DNA of 64,000 bases from Phalacrocorax aristotelis (GCF_949628215.1 NC_134277.1:125785963-125849962); one strand, 5' to 3'. Positions 38,207-51,283 are shown, counted from the first letter of the stretch. The notes: a model not told the origin generated them from the sequence alone. Numbers and translations: made by a program.

Positions 38207-41200
38207 GATGGTTAAATTCTCAGGCATGTAAGGTTGAGAAACAGTGCCAAAAAGGATTATTCGAAGTTATGTATCTGTGTAACTCCTCGCTGTAGCAAAG
38301 CCAGAGGGTTCATCACCTGGCAGGGCCAAGCTAAATGAACAAATGTAATTCTATCAATTCTTAGTTTTGGAACAAGCCTGATTGTTATTAACATTTTTGT
38401 GGGGGAAGGTCCAAGGACGTGGCAGAAGCCCAATATGAGCCAGGTTTGCTCATATAATCATGCTTACTGTGTCTCGATAAGCCTTCAAATTAGTCTTATG
38501 GTGAGAATGTTGTTTGAGACACAGATATGAGATTTACTCAAGGGCATGCCTTCACATACTTTTCCATGAGCATCCCACATCATTAATATTAAACTAAAAC
38601 TAAAAAAATATACTCCATTGTCTGGAATAGCAGAAATTGGACTTGATGCCATTTGAGGTTCTTAGATCCAGAGGTAACGTTCCAAAACATCACCACATGC
38701 AAAATGCTGATATCCAAATATCTGCAGAAAAACAAATGCAAGGGTACACATACATCTCTAAGGGGCACGTAACACTGTGTACTCTAATACTATTCCAATC
38801 TCAATGGAAAGCCACTGCTGCTGCGTGCTTAGTTGCATGACAGCACCCACAAATCTTAAGAGCCAAACCAGTATCATCAGCATTGTACTGACTGTGATTT
38901 GCCTTTTTGTGTCTTTCTACCTCAATTAATTTTCAAACCATCAGCATGTTAGTGTTGCAAGTCCCCAGACTAGTGAAGCTAACTATTTACCATTCTATTA
39001 CCTTTATTCTAAAGTTAAGCATAATGTACGCATATGCAAGTTTAGAGGTATTATTTTTTCTCATCAGATAATTGCTTTTGTTAGAGGGATCTTATTTCTT
39101 AAGGGATTACACTCCATTTACAATCAATCCATTTTGCTAGTTGTCTTTAAAAAGCTCTAAGATAACAACAGTCAATTTATAGCAGTCCTTTCTCTATGCA
39201 GGCAAAATACAAAGGTTCTTAATAGTTTCCATCCAAGTCTTCTTACAGTCCAACTTGGGAGTGGTAATAGGATGAGAGCCAAGGAATTTCCAGAAATCTT
39301 GAAGTGCTAGTAAGTCATTACTGACACACTGCCATGAATATTTGCTTGATGAAAGTTAGATGCAGGACCATTCTGCCCCTGATTAGCAGATATTATCAGC
39401 GTACCCCAACAAAAGTCAAAGCTTCTTATTTGCTTACACAGTGTGGAAAGAAGGGTAGTTATTTCCACAATTAGGAATAAACACAACTTTTCAGCACTCT
39501 TCAACCTCAAATTGTCTCTGCAAGAGACTATTTTAGCTACCGCCTTTTCTGAGCCCCTTCCTCACCTCAAGTAATTCTTCGTTTAGGTTATATTTGTTTT
39601 ACAGTTAAAAGATTATAGATCAATTGGTGTGAAAATGTTCTTTAAAAATATCTGTAGGTATATAAAATCTGGAGACCAGTCCTGTGCCAAAGGTTGTCTT
39701 CCAAAACAGATTTCATGGAATACATGGGCGTGAAGCCCATGCAGAACTTCATTAGTCACCCCAGAAGTGCTAATGGTTTATGTGTAGGACTGTAAGAACA
39801 GGCATCGTAGATTTTTTCAGGGTGATTTCCTGGATTTCAAAGTGTCTAGATCAGGTGCTTCAAAATAGTTAAGGGAATTCATATTTGGTTTGTAAAGGCA
39901 TAATTTGTTGTTCTATTATATCTCCTCCAAAATCCTCAGCTAAGGAATGGTGTGAACCCTGAACACCTCTCCTAGCTTGTTCCCTTGATCTACGTGTACT
40001 TTTAGTGCGCCTTTTTGGACATTAACAGAACACCATTAAAAAGAAAAAAACCCAACCAACCTATAACTCAGGTGGAGAACACGGATGGATATTCATGGTA
40101 CATCTTTCTGGCTTTGTCTGCTGTAATACAGTATGACAAAAAGCGTATGTATACAAGAGATCACAGGACAGGCCTCCACAGTGGAAAGAATGCGACAGGT
40201 CTTCCTTTGGATGTGAAAAATCCCTTACTTCTGTGTCATGTTCTAAAAAAATAATGGCAAAAAGGCTAGCCTTGCGCCTGAGTGAACAGAAAAAAGATGT
40301 GAACATGCCAGTGTTTCCTTAGTGTGGGTCTTAGCAGTCAGGGTGCTTCCTCATAAAATGCCTGCTATTTTTAAAGAGATTATTTAAGCTAAGGGGGGAA
40401 GCATTGCACAGGCAAGTCGCTACATGGCCTCAGATGTAAAACACGAGCCTGATAAGGCATACCAAATTGCAAAAACTAGTTTAAAATACTTTGAAAAGGG
40501 GATGGATTTGGAAGCCTTCCTGGCCGCCTCAGGAAGGGGGCACGTTGTTCCTTGTCTCGCAACAGCTCTGATCTGCCTCTTTCTACCTCCGTTCAGGCAC
40601 ACTCCAAACAAAAGTTAAAAATTATACTTCATGTAGTTGAAGTATACATATGTATGTATGCGTATATATGTATGTACAGACACACACCCTGGCTCCTGTC
40701 CTATATTCTGCTTTTTCAAAATGCCCAACCCTCTGCTTATCCTCTTCACAGCGTTTGAGACTTTAAGACACAATGCTAACCTATCCCATTTTTTATTAGC
40801 TCAGGAAATTCTCTAGAACAGTAGAAACAGGTCCAGAAACTTCCTCACTACTTTTTCATCTGCCCTCCAGCATTCTTCTCTAAGGTGTTTTTCCACTTTG
40901 GAAACTGTAGCTCTCTCCTATCAAACCTAGATGCCTCTCCCCAAATCCAGGAAGAAGCAGATGACAGGACATTATTCCTTGAACATGAATGTTCAAGTAC
41001 TCTCCCCGCTTTGAAGGGAATCTGAAAACCTGACCCATTTTCACTGGCAGACTTACAATCACACTCAAATTAAAAGTTAAGATACTTTGGTTTTTTAATT
41101 ATCTGAATGCTAAGGATCAATCCATAATCTTTAAAGTGTTAATATAAATACTATTGCAGATAAAATTATCTCTATCTAAAACCATGAGTAGAGGCAGACA

Positions 41201-43839
41201 GCCATTTCATTGAGCAATGTAAAAAAAAAACCCAAAAGGTAAAGAAACTAGCTTCATAGCCTGTTCTAAGTCATAAGCTCAGAAGCAAGGTTGGAAACAG
41301 ATTTCTGCCTTTTTCTGAACGTGGAGATAACTTCCACAAGCAAGCTCTGCCTGCTTCAAGTATTTAATTTTTCGTGTAATTAACTTGGTATTCATGTTTT
41401 TGGGAGTTGTAACACAAAAGATTTCAACTAGATACCTTGTCATTTTACTCTCATCCTCTCTTACAGACTGACTTCAATACCAGAGCATGGAAATTACATA
41501 CTTCCTGAAGGAAACACTTCAAACAAGCACCTCACCTGGCTATTCTGGGGAGATTTGTTCTTTCTGGGTGCAAAACTTTACAGATGCGATTTCTTGGAAC
41601 AGACAACTCTCTCTCAAATTAAGTTGTTAAAAGCTTCCCAAAACACAGGTATGCTATTTTGCAATAACCATAGCATGACTCAAATCAGGTTTGGAATTTA
41701 ATTAACTCTGCATGGTGCATTGTATGAGCATGCTTCAGGGTCAACCATTAAAGTGCCAGAAATATGCAGACAGACCAATAAGTTAATGCAAAGCATATTT
41801 TCTAAAATTAGTATAGAGAAGACCCTCCAGTTAGCTCTCCAACAATACACATCATTTTCCCATCATTGAGGATTGCAATTGCACGCTCAACAGATTCCTC
41901 AGCTATCACATCTCGCTCTGCATTTGTCTCTGAGCAAGATGCCTTTGCAGTGATGCACTTAGAAGTGATGCAGATTCTCCCCCAGTGGGACTGCACCAGC
42001 ACCTAGGTTTCATAGCCTAGATGATGGCACCTTCATGACATGAAGTTTATGGTGCCAACCCACAAAACTTGTTTGTAAAGAACCACTTTTTTTTTGACAG
42101 CGCTGTTGCTGCCGCTCATGTTCTGGCTCTCTTGATTCTTCTTTCTGTGCCACAGACAGGAATGGTGCCTCTGGCCATCAAGACACAAGAGGAGGAAGCC
42201 ACGCTCTCCTGGGTCTCCTCTGTAGTTCTTCCCTCCTGGGCAGCAAGTCTGGAAGCCTATCCCAATATAAGCCCTGCAGAACCATGCTTCCCTAGATAGC
42301 TGTAGCTATGCACCACCTTGGAGAAGGGTGACATCTCTCAACACAGCTATACCAATAATCAGGGTTTGTTTTGATCATGCAGTAGCCACCCAGCACTATG
42401 AGGCATCTTGGCATGCAGCCTAGGACTTTGCCATACCCTTTTCTTTTCTATCTGTGTCCAGATTATGAGGACTCTCATAATCTTAGTGTGAATATTGCTG
42501 AGGGCAAGGCAAGGAGGCATGAAGGGGTTTTTTTCACCCCTCTTTCTTCCCTAGCCAAAGCTATGTTTTCCCCAGGTATATGCTATCTGCACAACTTCAG
42601 GCTCTGAGCCTGGTGGCTTTGGCAAGCAGAGGAAAGATCTGTCAAGCTACAGCAGCCTAGGACTAAGAAGTGTGTTATACACAGAGTGGACAAATGCCAC
42701 TGCCTGTAATGCTCCCCCGCCTACTGAAGCATCAATGACACTGCTAAGTCTCACTGGAGAGAGAGTAATTCTGCATTTCCCTGGCATATGTGACAGCTGT
42801 GGATCCAAGCCTGTGCCTCATATCTGTCAGAGCAAAGAAACACCTCAGTCAGAGAAGCTAAGTTATTTTGTTAAAAGGTTTATTTTACAAAGCCTATGTG
42901 TTTTTTTTGGACAGCTGCTTAGCAAAGCATACAGTCCACAGAGGTGTCTTCAGGAGACCAACTGCCCCTAGGAAAGTTACCAGAAGAGAGGTATCTGCTG
43001 GGTTCCTGCCTGAAATAAGATCAGACCACCATGAAGACCAGCTTCTAAGCAGCTACATGTTGCTGTTGGGTACAATTTCCAAATTCATAAAATAACAGAG
43101 CCTGTACCTTAGCTGCTACTTTTTGTCACTGTTTTCCTCTTCCATCTTGTTCAGAGGCTCAAGTTATAAAAATCATATTCTCTGCACTTTGAAGCATTAG
43201 TGGATAGTAATATTTTTGCTACCACAGGAATATGAACACACACAGAAAAGAAACACAACAGGCAACAAAATACCATGTTCTGGACTGTCTTCGAATCACT
43301 GTATCGGTGATTGTCAAGTCACTGCAGCCATCCCAGTCAAACTCGGGACCACAGCAATCCTTCTGTGAGGATTTGTCTTGCAGAGAGCAGGAAAAATCCT
43401 TCTTCACATCAGGAAAGCAAGCAATCAAGATCACAGTTATGCTGGAAGTAAGCCATCTTTTACCTCAAGAAATTCCCATGTCATGTGAAGATCCAAATAC
43501 TCACCCCATACTGCCTCCTGAACACAAGGAAACAACTTGTGCTGCCTGACCTCCAGGATACAACTCTACGTATCTGTCATGTCACCTCAGGAAACGTGGG
43601 AGATCAAAACCACCAGCCGGATAGGCTATTATCCTCCAGTCACAAAGTAATTGGACAGCGACCACAATATTCAAAGTGGTAGCAGCACACTTGCAATGAA
43701 GGCAACATTTGTGGACTCCTACCAGGACACCCAGCTAGCAGAAATATTCTAGTGCAGCTCCATATGACAGATTGTGCACAATCAACCTACTACAGAACTC
43801 TGTCTCTAAAAAGATAAGAGCACAGTGGCGTGAGTCCCA
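38207..43839. other. Intergenic DNA, no gene recognised
   Basis: AT-rich sequence with a TATG/TATA simple-repeat patch near 40646-40676. Short frames only; the one at 41808-42002 (minus) looks protein-like but has no supporting splice sites. Confidence 0.55.
40646..40676. repeat. TATG/TATA simple repeat
   Basis: Alternating ATGT, ATGC and ATAT units over about 30 bases. Confidence 0.65.
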
Positions 43840-44200
43840 TGAAGGGCCACTGGAGCACCTGTCATACAGGGAGAGGTTGAGAGAACTGGGACTGCTCAGT
43901 CTAGAGAAGAAAAGGCTCAGGCTCAACATGTCTAAGTACTTGAGATGGGAAGGTGTAAAACAGAGCCAGACCCTTAGTGGTATCCCCTGAAAGGACAAGG
44001 GGCAACAGGCACAAATTGGAAAAAGTACATTCAATTTCAACATAATTTGTTTGTTTTCAAACTGCATGTGAACCCACACTGGAATGGGTTGCCCAGAGGC
44101 TGCAGAATCTCCAGCCTTAGAGATATTCAAAACCTGATGGGACACAATACTGAGCATCCTGCTCTAATTGACCTTGCTCTGAGCAGAGGCCCCTCCCAAG
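43840..44200 (+). mobile_element. Old CR1 LINE fragment, plus strand
   Basis: The piece reads CR1 C-terminal coding sequence ([16 protein letters not shown]) and then the 3' untranslated blocks (GACAAGGGGCAACAGGC, TGGGTTGCCCAGAGGCTGC) in the plus direction. It is diverged and has lost the last bases of the 3' end, so it is older than the copy at 25.7 kb. Both edges are approximate. Confidence 0.85.
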
Positions 44201-45370
44201 CTCAATAATGATGCAAAGTAGGAAAATCCCTATGGAGATGTAAATCTCTGGCACAAATTATCCGGGAAGATCCAGATGTGTGTCACAAACCTGAACCTGC
44301 TGAGAATCCACAAATCCCACAGCCGGACTCATTGCTTTTGGTTTCCCTCAGCAGAATATGTTCGCAGAGACACTAAGAATGAAAAGCTACTTGCCCTCAC
44401 AAGAACTAGAGTTTGATTCCTACTGTTCATATACATATAAAACCACTTCTCCCTTGCTCCAGAATCCTGCACACCTAGTATTTCATGGTTAGGAGGAAAA
44501 ATGTGTTGTTAGTATAAAAAGATGAGGAGTCTGCAAGACACAGACACACCACAGTTATTAGTGGCTGTCTTTGTGAACAGTGCATATCGACAGCACATTT
44601 AGGCAGTATCTGGTTTTTTAATTAGTAACTTTCATTTCCTGAAGTGTATTGTAAATGAGCACAATTTCCAAGGTAGAAAAGCTTATTCTGCTTAGGATGT
44701 GAAAATTTAAAATTGTTCTTAAAATACCGCACTTAGAAGTCTTTGTGTCTTCTACTACAAAGTTGCAGTCACAGTATTAGCTTTTAAAATAAATTAGAAA
44801 AAAGTAGATTAGTGCATAAATCTGTAACTGTCATCCTTCCCCCTCCCCATCCCAACAACCATAGTCATCTAAAGCACACAAAACTTCCCTTTATATAAAT
44901 TAGAATCTGTTGTTGCAGGGAACTCTTGAATTCCTCAGCTTACCAGGGAATGGTAGTGGCACCAGCAGTACAGCCCCTCCTCACGGTTCAGTGAATGGCA
45001 GCAACAAGTCAAGCCCGCTAGAGGCTTTCCTGACTCCCTGCCAAACACACACGACTTCTTGGTCTCGTCCCCCCCAAAAGTTGCAATTGTTAGTTTGTAA
45101 TGCAGGATCATATTTAAGGCATTATAACAGACATAACCAAAGCAACTAATTTCAAGTAATGTATTTCCATAATGAGGTGAAAGACAACAGTTCAACTAGA
45201 TTAAAAAAAGTTCAAGTGAAAGCTGTTGATTAAGAGCCAATTAGGAATTCCCTTTAAAAACTGTTACTAATAAGCAAGGCATCTTAAGTTCACAGCTGCT
45301 ACAGAGCCAGACTTTCCCCATCACCACCTTTAACAAGGTCCACTTTAGAGCTGTTGGTCTTTGTGCATTT
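44201..45370 (-). other. SDR16C5: Probable SDR16C5 3' untranslated region and downstream flank
   Basis: The region left of the SDR16C5 stop has no coding frame. An ATTAAA signal on the minus strand at 44622-44617 would give a 3' untranslated region of about 750 bases. The end is inferred. Confidence 0.4.
44617..44622 (-). terminator. Candidate SDR16C5 polyadenylation signal
   Basis: ATTAAA on the minus strand about 750 bases after the stop codon. It is a candidate by position and sequence only. Confidence 0.3.
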
Positions 45371-45464
45371 TCAGTCCTTCTTTGGTCGACCTTTGAAGTT
45401 ATTCATGACACGGTGGACCAAAAGATAGTCCATAAGGGCAGTGAATGCTTTCACTGGTAGGATA
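45371..45464 (-). CDS. SDR16C5: SDR16C5 coding exon 6 with stop
   Basis: One base completes a Tyr codon, then [15 protein letters not shown] to GRPKKD and TGA. The acceptor CTCACAG follows a long pyrimidine tract (T-rich run at 45482-45505). Matches the conserved SDR16C5 C-terminal part in length and pattern. Confidence 0.9.
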
Positions 45465-48400
45465 CTGTGAGGTTGGGGAGTTGAAGAAAAAAAAGAAAAA
45501 GAAAAACCAGAACAGACATCAGAAGAGTTATGCAGTTTTATCACAGAATTAATTTTACCTGCCTAATAGTGGCAAGGACAGTCTGCTCTCTAGAATATAG
45601 TACCACTGGTCCTCTCCATTACACTCATTTGGCAGCCTGAGTTATTAGACAGATTGATTTCCCAACCTGGCTTGCAACAGTCAGAAGTGCCCTAATGCTG
45701 CGGCGAGACACCACGTGGGCAGTTACCGAGGAGCAGGCCCAGTCTCTAGAGACCACAGTAAAACTGCACCCTAGTGGAGTCATCAAGTCCCAGTTAGACA
45801 TTTCTGTCATTGTTCTGTGGACCAAGGGTAGACTGAACACCTAGAAATGAGAACTCCAGAAACGTGCAGAGCTCAATGAAAATTCATACCGACAAGGGGA
45901 AGCCTGGTTTGGATTTCTTTTAGTCAAAAAACGTCGGTGAAACATCCCTGGACTAGAAAAAGAGAAAAGAAAGGAAGGAAAGGCAAAACTCACTATTTCA
46001 AAGCAAACATATAAGAAGTGCGTGGTAACAGCAAGAATTCTTGGTTCTGCCGAATAGCAGTGATTATCTCCTCAGCCACATACTCTGGCTCCAGAGCGGG
46101 TAACAGACGTGGACACCTGGAAGAGAAGACATTTCTTACTATAATACAAATTGCTTTGGATTCACATTTTACTCAAAATGGTCTCTATTTTGCAGTTGCT
46201 CAATGAAAAAATAAAAAAAACAACAAATCCTATGAACGACAGAACCTTTGTTACATTAGGGAGTGAGTGGCGATTGTTATTTTCTCTTTGTATGGTCTCT
46301 CCTAAAATGATGTGCACATAGCCCTCATAGCAAGACACATGAGGTTTTTATTCGGCTCCTAAATTTCTGTCATTATACAAGCATACTGAGCAGAGCTATG
46401 CCACTGATTTCAGGAGGTAATGAGGGTTTAGAAACCAGAGAGGACAAGTGGAGCATTTGGCTTCTGCAAAGGAGAGGACACCAATTACATTTCACATTTA
46501 ATGAACAGTCAGGTACGGAGGGCTTTCTCCTGTGGGTTGCCCAGTCACTGGATAGCACTGCTAACACCCATCTGAGGCCCTAAAAAAAAAACCAACACAA
46601 GCAGAGAAAAGCCTAGCTCATGATTTTCAGAAAGGAAATAGGAATACATAACATGCTAAACATGCAAGTTGCATAAAAACCTCACAAGAGTTTACTCACT
46701 GGCTTATGCAGCCATCAAACATCCCTGTGTTTATGAGACAAGGACACACAATTGTTGTTTTAACACCAGTCTTTTGCAGATCTCTTATCTCACGATCAAC
46801 TGACTCTGCAAAGCCAACTGCTGCAAATTTACTCGCAGAGTAATCTGTAAAATAGTAATATTACTTTCAGTAAACAATTTAATTTACTAATTAAACTTTA
46901 CTAAACAGGTTCCATGACTCCTACCACTGAATGCGTACAGAGGAGCAATAACAGTTTTTGACAGAAGAGGGACAAAACTATGCTCTACTAAGTAAACTGC
47001 ATAGCCACAGGGGCTTTTTTTGCCTTTTTTTTTGTCCTAGTGTACAACAGCAGCACCATAGTATAGAAATGAGATACACAGTACCTACAGGAAATTACCG
47101 TCTGATAATGAATTTCTTTACAACAGAGTAGGAACTGTTTCCAGGATTAGGTTACTAATAACGTTTGCCTTTGATGTGAGTCACACCTTTACTCTCCCTC
47201 TCCTAAATTAACTGTTGCTTGAGACTGGCAGACAGAGGGCTTCTCATCGCACCTCTGTTATCACCTTTCCACTCTCTACTGAACAATAGCAAATGAAATT
47301 ATCTTTTCATACCAGACCTTATCTCTGAATCCATGCAGTGGCTCCTTATGCATCAAACGTAAGCTTTCAAGACTCCCTAATGCAGTTTCAACTTGAAACT
47401 CAATTTATCTTCATATCATTGCCTTGAAGCCAGAATTCTTTTACTGCTATGTCACCTTATGAATGGGTGTGAGAAAGAATGCAAGATGAGGTATTGCACC
47501 TCTGCCTCTGTACCACATCTGGATTTTAGTAGTTCTTTGAGTTACAGAAACCTGCACAGGAATCTGCTCAGCTTGAGAGCATGCTTGCCAGAAGAACCAA
47601 AAGTGGCCACTTCCCCACCAAATACCTGCTGCTTAATTTGAATGGTCTATTTAAGGTCAGCTGGTGTGAAAGCACAACCAGTTGCTTTACCTATACGCAA
47701 AGACCCAGAAACTCAAAATTAGTTTTTTTTCATGAGTATCAATTGCAAAGTTTAAAATCAAACTAATTGTCCAAACGAACATGAGCTTTCATACACTACC
47801 TGAACAACGACTGAATCCCATCAGTCCCGCGATGCTTGCAATACTGACCAAGTGCCCATGGTTAGAGGCCAGCATTGCTGGAAGGAAGGCTTTGTAAGTC
47901 TGCAATGTAAGTCAGAGTTGCAGTGAAACATCTTATTAAGTAAGCTACATGCTATAATATTTTGAAGGTGTTAAAGAACTTCTTCCTACAGCTGAAATAA
48001 GCTTCTCCCACTTCCATTATGGGGGGAGGGGGAGAAAGAGGTGGTTGTTTATGAACTCTAACCTTCAAGCACGAAGCTGGGACTTCCCAGGACCCACCAG
48101 TACCACTTTCTCCCCAACACCAAAGACAGATGGTAACTTGCTGAAAGCTAAAGATACAGCTTAAGCATCTTTCAGCCTAAAGCTCGGCACTGCAGTGTTT
48201 CAAATGAGAATTAAGTGTTCACTGCAAATTTTGTGAAATGGCAGAAATCTGAATTTCATGGCTTCTTCCTATTAAATTCATTTTATCTTTGTGATTAAGG
48301 TTTTTTAATGAAGAAACAGAAGCATGTTTTAATATGCCCTTTGCAATTATTTATGCTAGGAACACCGTACAGATGACCTGCCTTCCCTGGAAGGAAGAAA

Positions 48401-51260
48401 AAGCACAGTAAGTTACTCATTCTGGACAAAAGCCCCACTTCTCAAGAGCATTGTCTGAACATGTGGTATTTCTTACAGAAACTATCATCACTACAACGCA
48501 GCTACAACGCTAACAGAACTGAACACTTTTCTGTTACTAGAGCAGCAACTTTTAGGCTGGGCCTGCTTCACGTCAATTAACATCAAGGGATTATAACCCA
48601 GAACTAGCTTCAGAATTCAGCAGACTGTGAACTTCAGTTCTTAAGAGCATCTCTAAAGATAAAGCAGTTTTGCTTCCACCTACCTACCCCAGAGGTTCCC
48701 AAAGGATCCTTTCTTCCATCCTTTTCTATTTTACAACCTCCTGAGCAGAAAAAGTAATTCCTTGTATGATTTCTGACCAAACTTACAAAGAGCTATATAT
48801 CCTTGCGTATTTTCTTCAATTCCAAAAGGCAAAATTAACACAGAGAACATGTTAAAAGGATGTTTTAGTATGTATATGCAAAGTACAGGTATTACCCAGA
48901 AGTGTGCCATTGTGTTCACTTCCATGGTTTTTTCTATAAGTGAATCTGGACAATCAAGAATCTTCTTCCCAGTTACAACACCAGCATTGTTGACTAGGAT
49001 GCTAACGTCACCAACTTCTTTTTTAACCTAAAACAAAAAGCCTCAAGATATTATACATTAAATACAAAAACATGCATATGTTTGTTATACAAAAACATAA
49101 GAAAAAGAAATATTGCACATGTCAGCTAAGGTGAACTTATTATGCTGGTTGTGGATCCAAACACCTCAGGTTCTTGCACGTTCTCACCTAATACTTTTTA
49201 CAGCTGAGTTTACAACTGGACTGACTTGGAGGTGTGGAGCCCAACAGCTCCACACAGGCTCCTGCTTTCAGCACCTCTAGTTCTTGCTGCAACAGTCTCT
49301 ATTGCAGAGAGCTTAGCTAACGCAACAAGTGTTTGCTACAGTAAACCCATCTTAAAACCAATAAGCAATTATCTTTCTACCACATGGCATAGAAACGGCT
49401 GTAAGGCACAGTACATAGATCCCCAGGCCATTTCACCTGAAGCGGGCACGTCAAATCTATGCGAAGGCTGCAATATCTAAACTTTCACTTGTGAGATTCC
49501 TCGCATTAAATCCTCCTCTTGTGTTTTCCACAGAGGAACTGGAGCACAGAAGCAGTGCTGCCGTACGACTTGAAGGCTGAAGCCAGCTTGCGCAGTATTT
49601 GAGTCTTTTGATAGGCAGAAGGAAAAATGGATTTCCTGTTGGTGGCATTAATTGCCTGCATCCCAACAGCCCAGTGATTCATCTCTCCTACTGCACAGGG
49701 CAGCAGTTACTTAGTAGCATCTTAAGATTTTGGATATTTCAAGATTCTTCGTGCTGTTTTCCACATCTTCCACTTCTCCTGACTGCGACTGTTGAACACC
49801 AACATGTATTACATAGCAAGCTCTGCTACTGCTTTTCTCCACAGACAAGTGCTAGCCCTCAAGTCCTCAAAACTGAAAGGTAGTTTCCATCTTCTTCATT
49901 CCAGTGTCCTTCACCCTACAATACTCCCTCCTCCTCTGCTCCGTTCAGTGGGAAGCACAGTTACAGGCCTGCTGTGAGACACCTGCAACCGATCTGTGGG
50001 GACAGCAGCTGCGCAACTCAGCTGGCATAACATTGCTTGCAAGGGGGACCAAGGGTGAGCAGCATTACCAGAATCTAAAACCATCAGTACCAGCCTGGAA
50101 CAAGCTGCAAGTCACACACAAGCTTATCACAGAGCGTGCTCTAGTCATTTTGGGACAGATAGAAAAATGCAGAAGGCTAGAGCTTCTTAAAAAACAGCAG
50201 AAAAGGAACATTACTTCAGCCAACAGATGTTCTTGAAGACAGCTGAACTTTTTTTTGGTTTTGTTTAAGAATTCATCCTCAGGCAAACACTCACTGTGGA
50301 AATTTTCTAGTCCAATAGTTAAGTTTAGCAACATTTTAAGCTAATGAAAACAGGTTGCTATAATGGAAACTTAAGCAATTTAAGCTTTTGGCAATTCTAC
50401 TGGTCTGCCCAAAACACCTAGCCATATGCTATATTTACAAAGCTCTTCAGAAAGGAAAGTAAGAAGTATTTAAGATTTCTAGATACATTTATTAATTCCA
50501 ATAAAGTGAGTCTCCAAAAATCTATTCGCTGCTATGGAATTACTTGAAATTGCCTAAGCAGTTAATCCTTCTTACAACGTACAGTTTTTAGGGTTTACTT
50601 TTGGTAAAAGGCTGCCAGGACTTGCAATACTGCCTTAGCTTCAATAAATTGATTTTCTGCACTTCACCAGTGAGTGCTTACTCAGTAACTGAACAAACGA
50701 GAAGCTATCCAGTTGAAATTAGCTACTGGAAAAGAGAACCAGCTCTATTTTTACAGAAACAGAGGTACACAAGTCAGCTCTGAAAAAGAGCATTCTTTAA
50801 ATCTGTCGCATGCGCAACACCTTCTGAATGGATTACCTTTAATCTCTTGCTTTGAAGCCACTAAAACTTATCATACGTCATACACACATGCATGCGCTCA
50901 TCTTACAATAGTGACGAAGCCACAAATACGACACTTTACCTCATCAGCTACTCTGTAGATGTCCTGCTTTTTGCTACAGTCACAGATGTAACTGTGCACT
51001 CTCGCTCCCCCGTTTTCTCGGGCCAGTCTACCTGTCTCCTTGAGCCCCTCTTCATTAATGTCCCACAGAACCAGTGTCGCTCCAAGCCTGGCAAACTTTA
51101 AAGATAACAGTCTTCCAATGCCACTTCCCGCTCCTGTTATCAGTACTATTTCACCACTAACGTTCTTCTTCCGTTTAGGCACAATGTAGAACACTAGCGA
51201 CTCCAGCACGTAATAAACAGTAAGTCCAATGAATCTGAATGTGTTCAGGATAAAGTTCAT
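45371..51260 (-). CDS. SDR16C5: SDR16C5 (RDHE2), membrane retinol dehydrogenase, six coding exons
   Basis: Six exons with AG/GT borders join in frame: 51260-50940, 49027-48896, 47899-47800, 46844-46700, 46116-45994 and 45464-45371, 915 bases, 304 residues plus stop (human 309). An N-terminal hydrophobic segment (about residues 4-28) followed by KRKK should anchor it to the ER or lipid droplets. The Rossmann motif TGAGSGIG is at 42-49; Asp67 after the second strand favours NAD. NNAG is at 120-123, with Asn145, Ser173, Tyr186 and Lys190 completing the short-chain dehydrogenase catalytic set (YSASK). The mammalian enzyme oxidises all-trans-retinol to retinaldehyde. The ATG was chosen because it opens the family N terminus and follows a splice acceptor by 23 bases. 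The C terminus ends RPKKD, basic as in relatives. SDR16C5 rather than HSD17B11/13 is supported by VLWDIN, by the C-terminal part and by the CHCHD7 neighbour. Confidence 0.94.
45890..45952 (-). other. Exon-like 63-base in-frame cassette in the last SDR16C5 intron
   Basis: On the minus strand a long pyrimidine tract (45955-45985) ends in CTAG and is followed by 63 open bases and then GTATGA. Placed between exons 5 and 6 it keeps the frame on both sides and would add 21 residues (starting [10 protein letters not shown]). The gap to exon 5 is only 41 bases, shorter than usual vertebrate introns, so use as an ordinary cassette after exon 5 is doubtful. Confidence 0.3.
45994..46116 (-). CDS. SDR16C5: SDR16C5 coding exon 5
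   Basis: One base, forty codons ([17 protein letters not shown] to YMFALK) and two bases of the next codon, between a TCTTCCAG acceptor and a GTGAGT donor. If the intron is retained, the frame stops at once in TAG TGA. Confidence 0.91.
46700..46844 (-). CDS. SDR16C5: SDR16C5 coding exon 4
   Basis: Completes Asp185 and reads [14 protein letters not shown] to GCIS, ending with two bases of a Gln codon before GTGAGT. It holds Tyr186 and Lys190. The segment after TTIVCP lacks the PG pair typical of many short-chain dehydrogenases (it reads PCLINTG). Confidence 0.92.
47800..47899 (-). CDS. SDR16C5: SDR16C5 coding exon 3
   Basis: Codons 152-184 plus one base, [10 protein letters not shown] to SRCS, with an ATTGCAG acceptor and a GTAGTG donor. 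It carries the catalytic Ser173. The loop reads [15 protein letters not shown], where mammals have a second Ser-rich run. Confidence 0.92.
48896..49027 (-). CDS. SDR16C5: SDR16C5 coding exon 2
   Basis: Codons 108-151, [16 protein letters not shown] through AHFW, between a TAG acceptor and a GTAATA donor, phase 0 at both ends. It carries NNAG and the catalytic Asn145. Confidence 0.93.
50940..51260 (-). CDS. SDR16C5: SDR16C5 coding exon 1
   Basis: Codons 1-107, ending ADE before a GTAAAG donor (phase 0). It carries the membrane anchor, the cofactor motif TGAGSGIG and the NAD-selecting Asp67. The exon begins at 51283 after a TTTTATCAG acceptor. Confidence 0.94.
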
Positions 51261-51283
51261 CTTGAGGCTCTCTCTTCAGGTAC
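51261..51283 (-). other. SDR16C5: SDR16C5 5' leader in the start-codon exon
   Basis: Twenty-three untranslated bases between the acceptor (AG at 51285-51284) and the ATG. They begin GTACCTGA, which supplies an in-frame stop to the upstream ORF that starts in the CpG-island exon. The main ATG has A at -3. Confidence 0.7.

Larger units (their letters stand above)
45465..50939 (-). other. SDR16C5: SDR16C5 introns between coding exons
   Basis: The five introns are 49028-50939, 47900-48895, 46845-47799, 46117-46699 and 45465-45993. They hold AT-rich sequence and no transposon I can name. The last one contains an exon-like 63-base segment at 45890-45952, listed separately. Confidence 0.8.

Noticed and set aside
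41808-42002. Minus-strand frame with a protein-like stretch (AERDVIAEESVERAIAIL)
   Set aside because: It looks exon-like and has a possible acceptor, but I find no donor, no neighbouring exon and no family I recognise. It may be a decayed fragment or chance.
43735-44157. 140-codon minus-strand frame
   Set aside because: Antisense of the old plus-strand CR1 fragment at 43840-44200.
45421-45464. Apparent frameshift in the last SDR16C5 exon
   Set aside because: On rereading the bases (GCCCTTATG) the frame is continuous from ILPVK to the stop; the shift was a misread C.
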